A stretch of DNA of 64,000 nt, from NCBI RefSeq assembly GCF_039975415.1, contig NZ_JBDWHD010000005.1. One strand, given 5' to 3'. The notes beneath the pieces are model-generated. The model was given only the letters and a program-made list of their open reading frames with translations. It did not search any database and was not told where the DNA came from. This document shows positions 24,989-34,700 of the stretch, one piece after another; the stretch's first letter is position 1, and each line of letters starts with the position of its first letter. Source of the stretch: Ascidiaceihabitans sp039975415 (GTDB lineage: Bacteria > Pseudomonadota > Alphaproteobacteria > Rhodobacterales > Rhodobacteraceae). The translations under genes and the position numbers were made by a program.

Positions 24989-25440
24989 TGCAGTCTCGTT
25001 TGCGGAAAGACGGGGTCTTTAAAGGCTTGAAACCTGTGGCAGTGGCCATGGCCTTGATGTGCGCCAGCGCAGTACCTGCCGCTGCGGCAGGGTTCCTTTG
25101 GGACTGTAAGCTAAGCGATTACGCAAGATCAAAGGGCTGGATCGCCAGCACGATTGGCTTTGTGGATGATGGCAGCGGCGCGGTTCAGGTCGTGGACCCC
25201 CTGATCCTGCACTACAACAAAGTCGCCTTGCAGGGGCAGGTTTTACGCAATGACGCAAAGCGGTTGATCGTGAAATGGACATTGTCCGGTGGCGAAAAAG
25301 AGGGCGGGGGCACCTATGGTGACTTCGACTACCGTGCCTCGATCAGCAAGGCCAATGGCAAAATCCAACTGACGGCAAAGCCGCGGCAATTCGATTCAGG
25401 ATTGCGCAGTGGCGGTCGGTGTACTCGGCGCACGAAATAG
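24988..25440 (+). CDS. Small secreted protein, tandem family member 3
   Basis: A 150-residue protein with signal peptide PVAVAMALMCASAVPAAAA, then GFLWDCKLSDYARSKGWIAS, AKRLIVKWTLSGG, and the closing SGGRCTRR. Both conserved cysteines are present. It is coupled to member 2 by TAATG and followed 12 bases later by member 4, so members 2-4 form one operon. Function unknown. Confidence 0.72.
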   Translation: MQSRLRKDGVFKGLKPVAVAMALMCASAVPAAAAGFLWDCKLSDYARSKGWIASTIGFVDDGSGAVQVVDPLILHYNKVALQGQVLRNDAKRLIVKWTLSGGEKEGGGTYGDFDYRASISKANGKIQLTAKPRQFDSGLRSGGRCTRRTK

Positions 25441-25452
25441 AAAGATGAAAGA

Positions 25453-25890
25453 ATGAAAAAGACTGTTTTGGGTATCGGCCTTGCAGCCCTGTTGTCACCC
25501 GTATGTGCTGTGGCCCAACCCTTGATGTACGACTGCGACATTAACAATCGAGACCCCCGTGTTGATTGGGTGCCCGCCAAACTTGCTGTGATCTTTGACG
25601 GTCAAGGCAAAGTGTCGGTTGTCGACCATATCATTCTGACCTTTTTTCAAAAACCGATGGCCGCGTCCGTGGTCGAGCGTAACGGTAAATTGCGCGTGCG
25701 TTGGCAGGTCAAGAATGCCAAAGACAACCTGAACCAAAGGGTTCCGAATTTCAGCTACACGGCTGTCATTACCAAAAGCACCGGTGCGGTAAAGGTCAGC
25801 GCCAACCCCACCAACACACCACAAAACTGGACGGGGCGGGGGACTTGCAGCGTTCGAAAAGACGGCAAGCTGCCGAAAGTTTTACGCTGA
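25453..25890 (+). CDS. Small secreted protein, tandem family member 4
   Basis: A 145-residue protein with signal peptide MKKTVLGIGLAALLSPVCAV. The mature part contains LMYDCDINNRDPRVDWVPAK, NGKLRVRWQVKN, PNFSYTAVITKSTGAVKVSA and GRGTCSVRK, giving the fullest version of the family pattern: YDC at the start, RW in the middle, FSYTA-K-SG-V-V, and GRGTC at the end. The ribosome binding site is GAAAG. No known domain. Confidence 0.73.
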   Translation: MKKTVLGIGLAALLSPVCAVAQPLMYDCDINNRDPRVDWVPAKLAVIFDGQGKVSVVDHIILTFFQKPMAASVVERNGKLRVRWQVKNAKDNLNQRVPNFSYTAVITKSTGAVKVSANPTNTPQNWTGRGTCSVRKDGKLPKVLR

Positions 25891-25962
25891 CACCCTTGAT
25901 CTTGCAGGCCATCGCGCTTCATGTCAGTGGAGAGACAGAAATTTAATATAGGAGGCCCCGCA

Positions 25963-26562
25963 ATGGCTTTTACACTTCCTGATCTTCCCTACGCCCACGA
26001 CGCACTGGCAGATGCCGGCATGTCCAAAGAGACGTTGGAATACCACCACGACCTGCACCACAACGCCTATGTCACAAACGGCAACAAGGCGATTGAAGGC
26101 ACGGAATGGGACGGCAAAACGCTGGAAGAGATCATTGTCGGCACCTATGATGCAAACGCTGTCGCCCAAAACGGCATTTTCAACAACATCTCGCAGCTTT
26201 GGAACCACAACCAGTTCTGGGAAATGATGGGCCCAGGCAAATCCGCCATGCCCTCCGAACTGGAAGCGGCCCTGAAAGACAGCTTCGGATCGGTCGATAA
26301 GTTCAAAGAGGACTTCGCAGCCGCAGGCGCAGGCCAGTTCGGTTCAGGCTGGTGCTGGTTGGTGAAAGACACCGATGGCGGGCTGAAAGTGACCAAGACC
26401 GAAAACGGCGTGAACCCGCTGTGCTTTGGTCAGACCGCTTTGCTCGGCTGCGACGTATGGGAGCATTCCTACTACATCGACTTCCGCAACGCGCGTCCCA
26501 AGTACCTGACCAACTTTATGGACAACTTGGTGAACTGGGAAAACGTAGCCTCTCGCATGTGA
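25963..26562 (+). CDS. sodB: Superoxide dismutase, Fe/Mn family
   Basis: The 199-residue enzyme starts MAFTLPDLPYAHDAL after AGGAGG. Metal ligands are visible: the histidine of LEYHHDLHHNAYV, the histidine of NHNQFWEMM, and D and H of GCDVWEHSYYIDFRN. FNNISQLWNHNQFWEMM and GQFGSGWCWLVKD are typical of iron-type enzymes. Cytoplasmic, no signal peptide. It is monocistronic, with a rho-independent terminator at 26690-26724. A diverged second copy of its last codons lies 85 bases downstream. Confidence 0.95.
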   Translation: MAFTLPDLPYAHDALADAGMSKETLEYHHDLHHNAYVTNGNKAIEGTEWDGKTLEEIIVGTYDANAVAQNGIFNNISQLWNHNQFWEMMGPGKSAMPSELEAALKDSFGSVDKFKEDFAAAGAGQFGSGWCWLVKDTDGGLKVTKTENGVNPLCFGQTALLGCDVWEHSYYIDFRNARPKYLTNFMDNLVNWENVASRM

Positions 26563-26611
26563 TCGAAAGGTGGTTCTCCCAGTCACCTCCGCCCGCCGCT
26601 TTGCGTCAGGC

Positions 26612-26648
26612 TTGGTCAACTGGGAAAACGTCGCCTCCCGCATGTGAT
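26612..26648 (+). pseudogene. Remnant of a second sodB 3' end
   Basis: These 37 bases repeat the last 11 codons, stop and following T of sodB (26527-26563) with three differences, each at a third codon position (GTG/GTC, GTA/GTC, TCT/TCC), so both copies encode LVNWENVASRM then TGA. Upstream of the Leu codon similarity ends. The pattern indicates a diverged sodB allele that left its tail behind after recombination, not a recent local duplication. A still more degenerate CTTGGTTGACTG follows at 26656. Confidence 0.65.
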
Positions 26649-26689
26649 GGGTGCGCTTGGTTGACTGAAGCCGAGTAATTTTCGAAAAC

Positions 26690-26724
26690 AAAAGGCCCCA
26701 TCATGTATTTGGTGGGGTCTTTTT
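26690..26724 (+). terminator. Rho-independent terminator of sodB
   Basis: AAAAGGCCCCATCA and TGGTGGGGTCTTTT pair across a short loop with a few G-U pairs, and the right arm runs into TTTTTT. It lies about 130 bases after the sodB stop and after the tail remnant. Confidence 0.85.
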
Positions 26725-26965
26725 TGTTGCCAAATCGCCACATGTCGTGGGGTGGAAAGCGCCGCATAGCAGATGTAGCGGGATGGGGTCCGGTGTGGCG
26801 TGTTTCTTGCACAGGTTCCATGCGTTACGTACAGGCGTCGCGGTCAGGGTAATCCCTACAGTCAGCGATTTTACCTCAATAGGACTCTGGTCGTCACCGC
26901 CGCGCGACCTGTTGTAAAACCACCCGCATCTTTAGGCTCAGCGCATATGGTCGCGTTGTTTTTAC

Positions 26966-27517
26966 TCAGGCCAGTGTTTTGGCCAGCCCAGCTTCAGCGG
27001 CCTGCGCATCGGGCACGATTGTCATAAAGTCCAACAGGCTTTTGTCTGCAAAACCCTGCGCCACCACATGGTTCATAAGCTGGATCATGGGATCCCAATA
27101 CCCGTTTGTATTCAAAAGAAAAATTGGCTTTTCATGCAGGCCCAACTGGCGCCATGTCAAGGCCTCGAACAGCTCGTCCAGTGATCCGGCACCACCGGGC
27201 AGAACCACGACGACATCGCAATTCATAAACATGACTTTCTTACGCTCATGCATGGTTTCGGTGACAATATAAGTCGTCAGATCAGTTTTGCCGACTTCCC
27301 AATCCACAAGGTGCTGGGGGATGACGCCGAATGTTTCGGCGCCTGCATCTTGGGCGGCGCGGGCCACTGTGCCCATCAATCCCACGTCACCCGCACCATA
27401 GACCAAACGCCAGCCGTTGCGGGCCAATGCCACACCCAAGGCCTGTGCATCCGCGCCATATGCAGGGTCGTTGCCCATGCGCGATCCACAATAAACACAA
27501 ACAGATTTGATGGGCAT
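26966..27517 (-). CDS. LOG family protein (cytokinin riboside monophosphate phosphoribohydrolase-like)
   Basis: A 183-residue protein starting MPIKSVCVYCGSRMGNDPAY, chosen over a longer frame because GAAGGAAA precedes this ATG. The LOG signature is visible as MHERKKVM and LPGGAGSLDELFEAL (PGGxGTxxE with Ser for Thr). LOG proteins hydrolyse nucleoside 5'-monophosphates at the N-glycosidic bond; in bacteria outside plant associates the physiological substrate is usually AMP-like or unknown. Single gene between convergent and divergent neighbours. Confidence 0.9.
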   Translation of the reverse strand: MPIKSVCVYCGSRMGNDPAYGADAQALGVALARNGWRLVYGAGDVGLMGTVARAAQDAGAETFGVIPQHLVDWEVGKTDLTTYIVTETMHERKKVMFMNCDVVVVLPGGAGSLDELFEALTWRQLGLHEKPIFLLNTNGYWDPMIQLMNHVVAQGFADKSLLDFMTIVPDAQAAEAGLAKTLA

Positions 27518-27636
27518 AGTGGTTTCCTTCACTGAAAATCGTTGCATTGTGATCATGCGGGTTTTGACCCGTGATACCCTGCTTGTTATGTAACCTCAAT
27601 TGATCTGGACGCCTTGCGGGGCGGGTTTGAGGACGC

Positions 27637-29019
27637 ATGAGTAAGTTAGCGGCATTGGCAGGCGGACAAGCGGGCACCTTGGCGGCAGGGGTCATTGTGG
27701 TGGCTGGCGTTGTGGGCGGCGGGGCGTGGATGTTTACCCAAAACGAAACGGCACCTGTGCAAACCACGCCTGTGGTAGAAGCCGCAGTTGTTCCAGAAGT
27801 GCAGGCACCCGCAGCAGCAGAACCTGTCGTGGCGGTTGATCCGAAACCGGACGTCGTGGATGCCGAAGCGCCCCAACCCGAAGCTTCACAGCCCGCTGCG
27901 GTTGGTGCCGAGGTCGTGGTCTCTGACCCTGTTCCGCCACGTTTTGACGAGGTGCGTACAGAGAATGACGGGCTGACTGTGATTGCAGGCAGGGCTGCGC
28001 CGGGCAGCACCGTTGCCTTGTTGGTTGACGGTGTGGAAGCGGCGCGGGCGACGACGGAAAGCAACGGTGCCTTTGCAGTTGTTGCCATTTTGGATGTCAG
28101 CGACAAGCCGCGCTTGTTAACCTTGTTGCAAATCGAGGGTGAAAAGACGCTGGCATCCGCGGATGAAATCATTATTGCACCAACGCCTAAGGCAAATGTG
28201 GACACGGCGGTGGCAAAGGTGGACACGGCGGTGGCAAAGGTTGTCGCGACACCGGAACCGGAAGCTAATCCTGAACCGGAACCCGAAGCTGCGCCTGCGA
28301 TTGAACCCGCAATCCCGCTGGAAACAGCCGAAGTTCAGCCTGCACCAACACCGACACCAACACCAACACCTGAAGCTGCGATCCCATCTGTGCCGGTTGC
28401 CAAAGCAGATCCTGTGGCAACACCTGCACCCGAACCGACACCCGAACTGGCACCCGAACCGACACCTGAACCAGAAACGCAGATTGCTGTGCTGAAAGCG
28501 GATGAAGACGGCGTTGAAGTTCTGAACCGGTCCTCCGCCCCCGAGGTCATGGCAAACGTCGCCATCGATACAATCAGCTATTCGGACGTGGGTGACGTGT
28601 TGTTAAGTGGGCGGGCACAATCGCGTGCACAGGCTGTGCGTGTGTATTTGAACAACGCCCCGGTCACGACATTGAATGTGGACGGGGCGGGACGTTGGCG
28701 GGGGGATTTGCCCGACGTCGACACCGGTGTCTACACGTTGCGTGTGGACGAGGTAGACGATGAAGGGGCTGTCACAAGCCGGGTTGAAACGCCGTTCAAG
28801 CGCGAAGACCCTCAGGTTCTGACTGCCGCACAAAGTGATGACCGCGCACCCATTGCTGCGATAACAGTGCAAACAGGGGCCACGCTTTGGGCGATTGCAC
28901 GCGACAGATATGGCGATGGCACGCTTTACGTGCGTGTACTGGAAGCCAATAGCGACGCGATCAAAAATCCTGATCTGATTTATCCAGGGCAGATTTTTGA
29001 CCTGCCGGAAGATCCGTAA
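27637..29019 (+). CDS. LysM domain protein with Ig-like modules and Pro/Glu-rich linker
   Basis: A 460-residue protein with an N-terminal membrane segment (AAGVIVVAGVVGGGAWMF), an Ig-like module (about residues 105-180, TVIAGRAAPGSTVALLVDGV), a long linker rich in PEP/TPT repeats, a second Ig-like module with VLLSGRAQSRAQAVRVYLNN, and a C-terminal LysM (GATLWAIARDRYGDGTLYVR to the end at YPGQIFDLPEDP). A 21-base unit is repeated in tandem at 28198-28239, doubling VDTAVAK. Probably anchored in the inner membrane and binding peptidoglycan. Confidence 0.88.
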   Translation: MSKLAALAGGQAGTLAAGVIVVAGVVGGGAWMFTQNETAPVQTTPVVEAAVVPEVQAPAAAEPVVAVDPKPDVVDAEAPQPEASQPAAVGAEVVVSDPVPPRFDEVRTENDGLTVIAGRAAPGSTVALLVDGVEAARATTESNGAFAVVAILDVSDKPRLLTLLQIEGEKTLASADEIIIAPTPKANVDTAVAKVDTAVAKVVATPEPEANPEPEPEAAPAIEPAIPLETAEVQPAPTPTPTPTPEAAIPSVPVAKADPVATPAPEPTPELAPEPTPEPETQIAVLKADEDGVEVLNRSSAPEVMANVAIDTISYSDVGDVLLSGRAQSRAQAVRVYLNNAPVTTLNVDGAGRWRGDLPDVDTGVYTLRVDEVDDEGAVTSRVETPFKREDPQVLTAAQSDDRAPIAAITVQTGATLWAIARDRYGDGTLYVRVLEANSDAIKNPDLIYPGQIFDLPEDP

Positions 29020-29145
29020 AATCATTTAGTGCGCCGGGCCGTTTTTGGGTCCGTTTTTAGGGCTGCTTTGGAATAAATGCACCTGTGCGCTGGCCCTTGG
29101 GGCTTTGGCGGACTATGTAAGGCCCTCACGTTCCAAGGAGCCTTC

Positions 29146-30990
29146 ATGTCGGCTGACACCTCTGCGCAGACCAATTCGCACCCCGATACTTCCCCGCAAA
29201 AAGACGCATTGGCCGACGCCGAACGCCGCTCTGGCATGCGTACCATTCGCAAAGTGGCCCCCTATATGTGGCCTGCGGACAAGCCATGGGTGAAACAGCG
29301 CGTTGTTCTGGCGATGCTGGCGTTGCTGCTGTCCAAGGTGATTTCGGTCACGACGCCGTTCTTTTACAAGTGGGCTGTGGATGCGTTGGCAGAAGGTGGT
29401 GTGTCTGTTTTGGCGTTGGGGGCGATCGGTTTGACGGTGGCTTACGGGTTCGGGCGTTTGATGACCAACGGCTTTCAGCAGTTGCGGGATGCGATTTTTG
29501 CACGAGTAGCGCAACGTGCGTTGCGTTCGTTGGCGCTTGAAACCTTTGAACATATTCACCGTTTGTCGATGCGCTACCATATCACGCGCAAAACCGGCGG
29601 TCTTAGCCGCATCATTGAACGTGGTGTGAAAGGCGTTGAATTCCTGTTGCGCTTTTTACTGTTTTCCATCGGCCCGCTTATTCTGGAACTGCTGATGATT
29701 GGCGGTATCTTGCTGTATTTGTTCGATATATCCTATCTGGCTGTGGTTGCAGTGACCATTGCGCTTTATGTGTGGTTTACGTTCAAAGTGACGGAATGGC
29801 GCGTGAAGCTGCGCAAGGAAATGAACGATCAGGACACCGATGCCAACCAAAAGGCCATCGACAGCCTGCTGAACTATGAAACGGTGAAATACTTTGGTGC
29901 CGAAGGGCGCGAAGCGGCGCGATACGACAAAGCGATGGAAGGCTATGAGGCTGCAGCGTTAAAGACGTCGTATTCCTTGGCAGGCTTGAACTTTGGACAA
30001 TCCTTTATCATCACATCCGGTCTTGTTCTGGTCATGGTGCTGGCCGCCATGGGAGTGGAACGGGGTGAACTGACTGTGGGCGATTTTGTCATGGTCAATG
30101 CGTATATGATCCAGATTACGATGCCGTTGAACTTTTTGGGGACAGTATACCGCGAAATCCGGCAGGCGCTTGTCGACATGGGCGAAATGTTCGATCTGCT
30201 TGAGCAACCTCAGGATGTAGAGGATGCGCCGGATGCCAAACCTTTGAAAGTGCAGGGGGGGCAGATCGCCCTTGAAGATGTGCATTTTGGCTACGACGCG
30301 GCCCGCCCGATTTTGAAAGGCGTCAGCCTGACCGCGGAGCCTGGGCAATTGGTGGCAATTGTTGGATCAACGGGTTCGGGCAAATCCACCATTGGACGGT
30401 TGTTGTTCCGGTTTTATGATGTGGGCGATGGGGCTTTGAAAATCGACGGGCAAGATGTGCGCGATGTCACACAAGACAGTTTGCACAGCGCCATTGGCGT
30501 TGTGCCGCAGGACACGGTGCTGTTCAATGACACTGTACGCTACAACATCGCTTACGGGCGTGCCGGTGCCACCCAGTCCGAAATCGAGACTGCTGCGAAA
30601 GCGGCGCAAATCCATGATTTTATCATTGGCTTGCCCGAGGGATATGAGACGCCGGTGGGCGAGCGCGGACTGAAACTGTCGGGCGGCGAAAAGCAAAGAG
30701 TGGGCATCGCACGTACGTTGCTGAAAGATCCTGCGATTTTGCTGTTGGACGAAGCGACGTCGGCATTGGACAGCGAAACCGAACAAGACATCAAAGATGC
30801 GTTGATGCAGGCGGGCCGTGGACGCACGGTTTTGACCATTGCGCACCGGCTGAGTACCATCGCCGAGGCGGATCAGGTCATTGTTTTGGAAAAAGGTGAG
30901 GTGGTTGAGCGGGGCACACATGACGTGCTGCTGGCCAAAGACGGGCGCTACGCCCAGCTGTGGCACCGCCAGCAAGCCGATGAAGTATAG
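29146..30990 (+). CDS. Atm1/HMT-type ABC transporter (permease-ATPase fusion)
   Basis: The 614-residue half-transporter starts MSADTSAQTN after AAGGAG; a longer frame upstream lacks a start signal. Six membrane segments span about residues 60-330, with GLSRIIERGVKGVEFLLRF and NYETVKYFGAEGREAARYD, both characteristic of the Atm1/HMT1 subfamily. The ATPase has GSTGSGKST, LSGGEKQRVGIARTLL, ILLLDEATSALD and the H-loop IAHRLST. The subfamily exports glutathione-linked persulfides or metal-glutathione conjugates. Substrate here is not established. Confidence 0.92.
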   Translation: MSADTSAQTNSHPDTSPQKDALADAERRSGMRTIRKVAPYMWPADKPWVKQRVVLAMLALLLSKVISVTTPFFYKWAVDALAEGGVSVLALGAIGLTVAYGFGRLMTNGFQQLRDAIFARVAQRALRSLALETFEHIHRLSMRYHITRKTGGLSRIIERGVKGVEFLLRFLLFSIGPLILELLMIGGILLYLFDISYLAVVAVTIALYVWFTFKVTEWRVKLRKEMNDQDTDANQKAIDSLLNYETVKYFGAEGREAARYDKAMEGYEAAALKTSYSLAGLNFGQSFIITSGLVLVMVLAAMGVERGELTVGDFVMVNAYMIQITMPLNFLGTVYREIRQALVDMGEMFDLLEQPQDVEDAPDAKPLKVQGGQIALEDVHFGYDAARPILKGVSLTAEPGQLVAIVGSTGSGKSTIGRLLFRFYDVGDGALKIDGQDVRDVTQDSLHSAIGVVPQDTVLFNDTVRYNIAYGRAGATQSEIETAAKAAQIHDFIIGLPEGYETPVGERGLKLSGGEKQRVGIARTLLKDPAILLLDEATSALDSETEQDIKDALMQAGRGRTVLTIAHRLSTIAEADQVIVLEKGEVVERGTHDVLLAKDGRYAQLWHRQQADEV

Positions 30991-31006
30991 TTTTTAGCGC
31001 AGGGTA

Positions 31007-31063
31007 GGGTGCGGCAAGCCGCACCTTACGATGTTGTCGCGTAAGGTGCACCTTGGTACACCC
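31007..31063. repeat. Inverted pair of palindromic intergenic repeats
   Basis: Two copies of a 23-base element face each other: 31007-31029 (+), with core GGTGCGGC-AA-GCCGCACC, and 31041-31063 (-), with core GGTGTACC-AA-GGTGCACC. A third copy is at 40941-40963. The pair lies in a convergent junction between the ABC exporter and the DUF302 gene and can also fold as one long hairpin. Likely acts as bidirectional terminator or REP-like element. Confidence 0.65.
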
Positions 31064-31089
31064 CTTTGTGTAAGCCTTTGTGCTGGGGC

Positions 31090-31542
31090 TTACTCTGCGA
31101 TGGCTGCGTTCGTCAGTTTGTCCAAAGCGCCCGTCATCTTTTTCAAAACCTCCGCGTCTTTTGCTATCGCATGCGTTGCGGCCAAACTGCTTGGGGCATG
31201 GTAGACCACGTGCACAACGCCTTCGCCATCAGCATATGCCACAACACGCAAGGGCAGATCCAGGCCTGCCGCTTGATCTGCAAGCATTGCAGGCGTGCCC
31301 AGCTTTGGATTGCCGAACATCAACATCTGTGTGGGGCGCAAATCAGACCCTACAGAAGCAGCACCCTTGGCATGATCCACACGGGCAAACACGGTCGCAC
31401 CGGCGCCTGTGACAGCCGCTTCCAACCGGTCAATCGTAATCTCGACAGAATGTGGGCTGGTTTTGTGAACAAGCTCTGCTGCGGCGGGCAGGGCCGTGGC
31501 CACGGCGATGCTGGCGGCGCCTGCGAGTTTCGTCAATGTCAT
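31090..31542 (-). CDS. DUF302 domain-containing periplasmic protein
   Basis: A 150-residue protein starting MTLTKLAGAASIAVATALPA, a signal peptide; GAAAGGATA precedes this ATG. The DUF302 core is clear: VEITIDRLEAAVTGAGATVF, ARVDHAKGAAS, PTQMLMFGNPKLGTPAM and DLPLRVVAYADGEG. DUF302 proteins are small single-domain proteins of unknown function, often near efflux or redox genes. It precedes the RND operon on the same strand but beyond a strong terminator. Confidence 0.92.
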   Translation of the reverse strand: MTLTKLAGAASIAVATALPAAAELVHKTSPHSVEITIDRLEAAVTGAGATVFARVDHAKGAASVGSDLRPTQMLMFGNPKLGTPAMLADQAAGLDLPLRVVAYADGEGVVHVVYHAPSSLAATHAIAKDAEVLKKMTGALDKLTNAAIAE

Positions 31543-31645
31543 GGGATATCCTTTCCAATGTGATCGGAGGCAAAAGAACATGAAACAGATGGCTTGTCCC
31601 GTCGCCGCGTCCGACCCCACGCAAAAGTGAGCCGATATGTCAGCA

Positions 31646-31675
31646 AAAAGCCGCCCGTTGTGTTGGGCGGCTTTT
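31646..31675. terminator. Strong bidirectional terminator
   Basis: AAAAGCCGCCC (31646-31656) and GGGCGGCTTTT (31665-31675) form a perfect 11-base stem with an 8-base loop and T-runs on both strands. It lies just beyond the end of the leftward RND pump gene, which it most likely terminates. Confidence 0.9.
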
Positions 31676-31707
31676 GTTTGTTCTAACGGTGTGTTTGGAT
31701 TTCAGGC

Positions 31708-34700
31708 CTACTCTGCCGCCTTCATCACGGGTGGCAGACCCGCTGCCTTGGATGGGCTGGGCGGATCATCAAAATCCCACAACAGCTCGGAGGCCCCTTT
31801 GCGTTTCGCATCGCGCTGCAGTGCCCAATCGCGCGCAGAACGGCTGGCCCGACCCAGCGACAGTTTTGCCAAAAGCGATGCAAACCACAAAACATAGGTG
31901 CTGGCCCAGACCCGCATCGCCAACAAGGACGGTGTCACCATCAAGGTCAGTACTGTCGCAATACCAAGCCCGAAGACCACAGCCGTCGCTAGCTGCTTCC
32001 ACCACAGGGCTGTCGGGCTATCTACGGTATACCCACCATCGGCAAAGTTCAGCGACAGGCCGAACATCATCGGTGCAAGCCCCGCCATTGTGGTGATTGT
32101 GGTCAGCAACACTGGTCGAATTCGGTCTTGTGCTGTACGAATGATCGCTTCGATACGCGGCATGTAGCGTTCATATTCCTGATAGGTGTCGATCAGAACA
32201 ATGTTGTTGTTCACCACAATTCCGGCAAGGGCCACAATCCCCGTACCGGTCATAATGATCGAGAACGGCTGGTTCATGACAATCATCCCAATCAGCACTC
32301 CGGCCGTTGACAAGATCACCGCGGCAAGCACCAAAATCGCGTTGTAAAAGCTGTTGAACTGCGCAAGCAGAATGATGAACATCAGACCCAAAGCGCCCAG
32401 GAACGCGCGGGACAGGAAAGCGCCAGATTCAGCCTGATCTTCCTGATCGCCCGTCCATTCATGTTCCAGCCCGTCGCTGAACGGTTTAGTGTCCAGCCAT
32501 TTGGTCAGCTCTGCAATGCGTTCGTTGGCGTTGACCGGTTGGATTCTCAATTCGCCCGCGTCCAGAAGCGTTTGAAGCTCACCAACTGCAATCGCAGGGG
32601 CACGATCAAAAAACGAATAGAGCTTACCGTCTAGGTCCTTGATGTTCCCGGTGCTGTCCAGCTGAAACGTGGCCATGATCTCCTCGACCTCTGCGCCATC
32701 GACCTGCGTCGTGCGAACCGCCTTGAAAACATTCGGTACCACATCCGCCTTCACATCGAAATATCGGGCCTGATTGACACGGTTCACCTCTGCCAGCTTT
32801 TTGACAGGAATGCGTGTGATGAAGTTGGCCAAGGGCACCAATCCGTCTGTCGTGCGCACTTTCAGCGTATCCAAAGTGCTGAGCACCCTGTCACTTTCCG
32901 GCAAACGCACACGAATTTCGATTTCCTCATCCGAAGTATCCACCCGCATCGTGTCCAGCAAAATGCCGCGTGTCACCAGTTGAACCATCGCACCAACCGT
33001 TGCCACATCCGCGCCGTAACGGCCTGCCTTTTCCACATCCACGTCGATCTGCCAGTCGATGCCGGGCAGGGGCAGGGTGTCTTCTACAAGGATCAAGCCG
33101 GGGGTTGCATCAAACTTTTTGCGCGCCAGCAATGTCGAGGCCAAAAGATCGTCCCAATTGTTGCCGCGCACCCGCAGATGGATGGGTTTTCCGCTTGCCG
33201 GCCCTTGTGCCAGATTTAAAACGTCCACTTTGATACCGGGAATTTGGCCCAATTGCGTGGTCAATTCCGCCAGAACCGTATCACCGTCAAAGGCCACATC
33301 TTTGACTTCGCGTGTCACCACATAGTCGGTGAACGGCAGGGTGAACCATGCCTCGCGGGCATCGGGGCGTTTTTCCCACGGGATCGTTTCAAGCTGGATT
33401 TGCCCGACTGTATCTTTGGGGGCCTGCGCACCGCCTGTGTTGGCATTCAGCCCGCCTTGACCTGCAAACGCAAACGCCGTTTCGATGCCGGGGTGTTGCA
33501 AGATTACGTCTTCGGCCTGCTTGACCAAAGCGTCCTTTTCTTCCAACGACATGTTGCCGCGTGCACGCACGTAAACGATGGCTTGTTCGGGTTCGGATTC
33601 AACAAAGAATTCCACACCGTTGTTGTTATTTGTGAAATAGATCAGCGTGGTGCCAACAAAGACAAAAACCACGCCCACCATAACAATTGGCATGACGGGG
33701 TTGCCTGCGATGGCTTCCATCACATGGCCAAAGAAGGACCGCTTGTAGCCGGATTTGACCTTGCCTTCGCGTTGTTTTAGCAATTTCGCAGAAATCCAAT
33801 GTCCACCGCGCCCTAATTTGGGAAGCATAGCCAATGCGGCCAGACAGAGGATCATTGCGATACCTACGATCAACGCCAACGCAAAAGCCATACCAAGTAT
33901 GACGCCAAAAACCTTTGCAAAAGTTGGAATTACGCTTTGCAAAATCATCGTTCCGTCCATCTGCGAAAACAATGATTGAATGTATTGAATGATGGGTGGG
34001 GGTGGAGCGTTTGGGTCACCTTCTGGAAGGTTGCCTGTGACAGCCATCAAGACAATCAAAACGAGCCCGCCCATAATCGCAAAGCCGGGCACAGCCATTG
34101 GGATCTGAAAATAGATAGGGATGCGTGACATCTTGTCCATCGCCCCGGTCAGGCCGCGCTCCATCCGCCCCAAAATTCCACCCATCACCGGCAGATAAAT
34201 CAAGGCCACAATCAGCGATGCGCTGAGAACGAAAATCAACGTCACAGGCAACATGCCCATGAACTGGCCCGGCACGCCTGGCCAGAACAACATTGGCAAG
34301 AACGCGCACAGTGTTGTCGCGGTTGATGACACAACAGGCCAGAACATGCGCTTTGCAGCGTCTGTGTAAGCCTCCATGGGGCCGACGCCCTCGGACTGTC
34401 GTTTCTCGGCGAATTCCACCACCACAATGGCCCCGTCAACCAACATGCCCACGGCCAAAATCAGACCGAACATGACGATGTTGGAGATGGAAATGCCCAT
34501 AACAGCAAGCAATGCAAAACACAGTAAGAACGAGGTCGGGATGGCGAAACCGACCAAAAGTGCGGCGCGGATGCCAAGGGCTGCCAAAACCACAATCATG
34601 ACCAAGGCAATCGCCGTCAGAACAGAGCCCTGAAGTTGCTGCACCATGGAATCCACCTGCCGGCTTTGGTCGTTTGACGTGCCAACTGTTACAGCAGCTT

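Larger units (their letters stand above)
26563..26965. other. 403-base gap after sodB: tail duplication, terminator, remainder unassigned
   Basis: The first part holds the duplicated sodB tail (26612-26648) and the sodB terminator (26690-26724), both listed separately. From 26730 to the end of the LOG-family gene at 26966 I see no convincing frame with a start signal, no strong hairpin and no repeat. Confidence 0.6.

Noticed and set aside
28250..28480. Proline-rich repeats as a possible non-coding repeat or recombination site
   Set aside because: They are in frame within the LysM protein and encode a typical flexible PEP/TPT linker.
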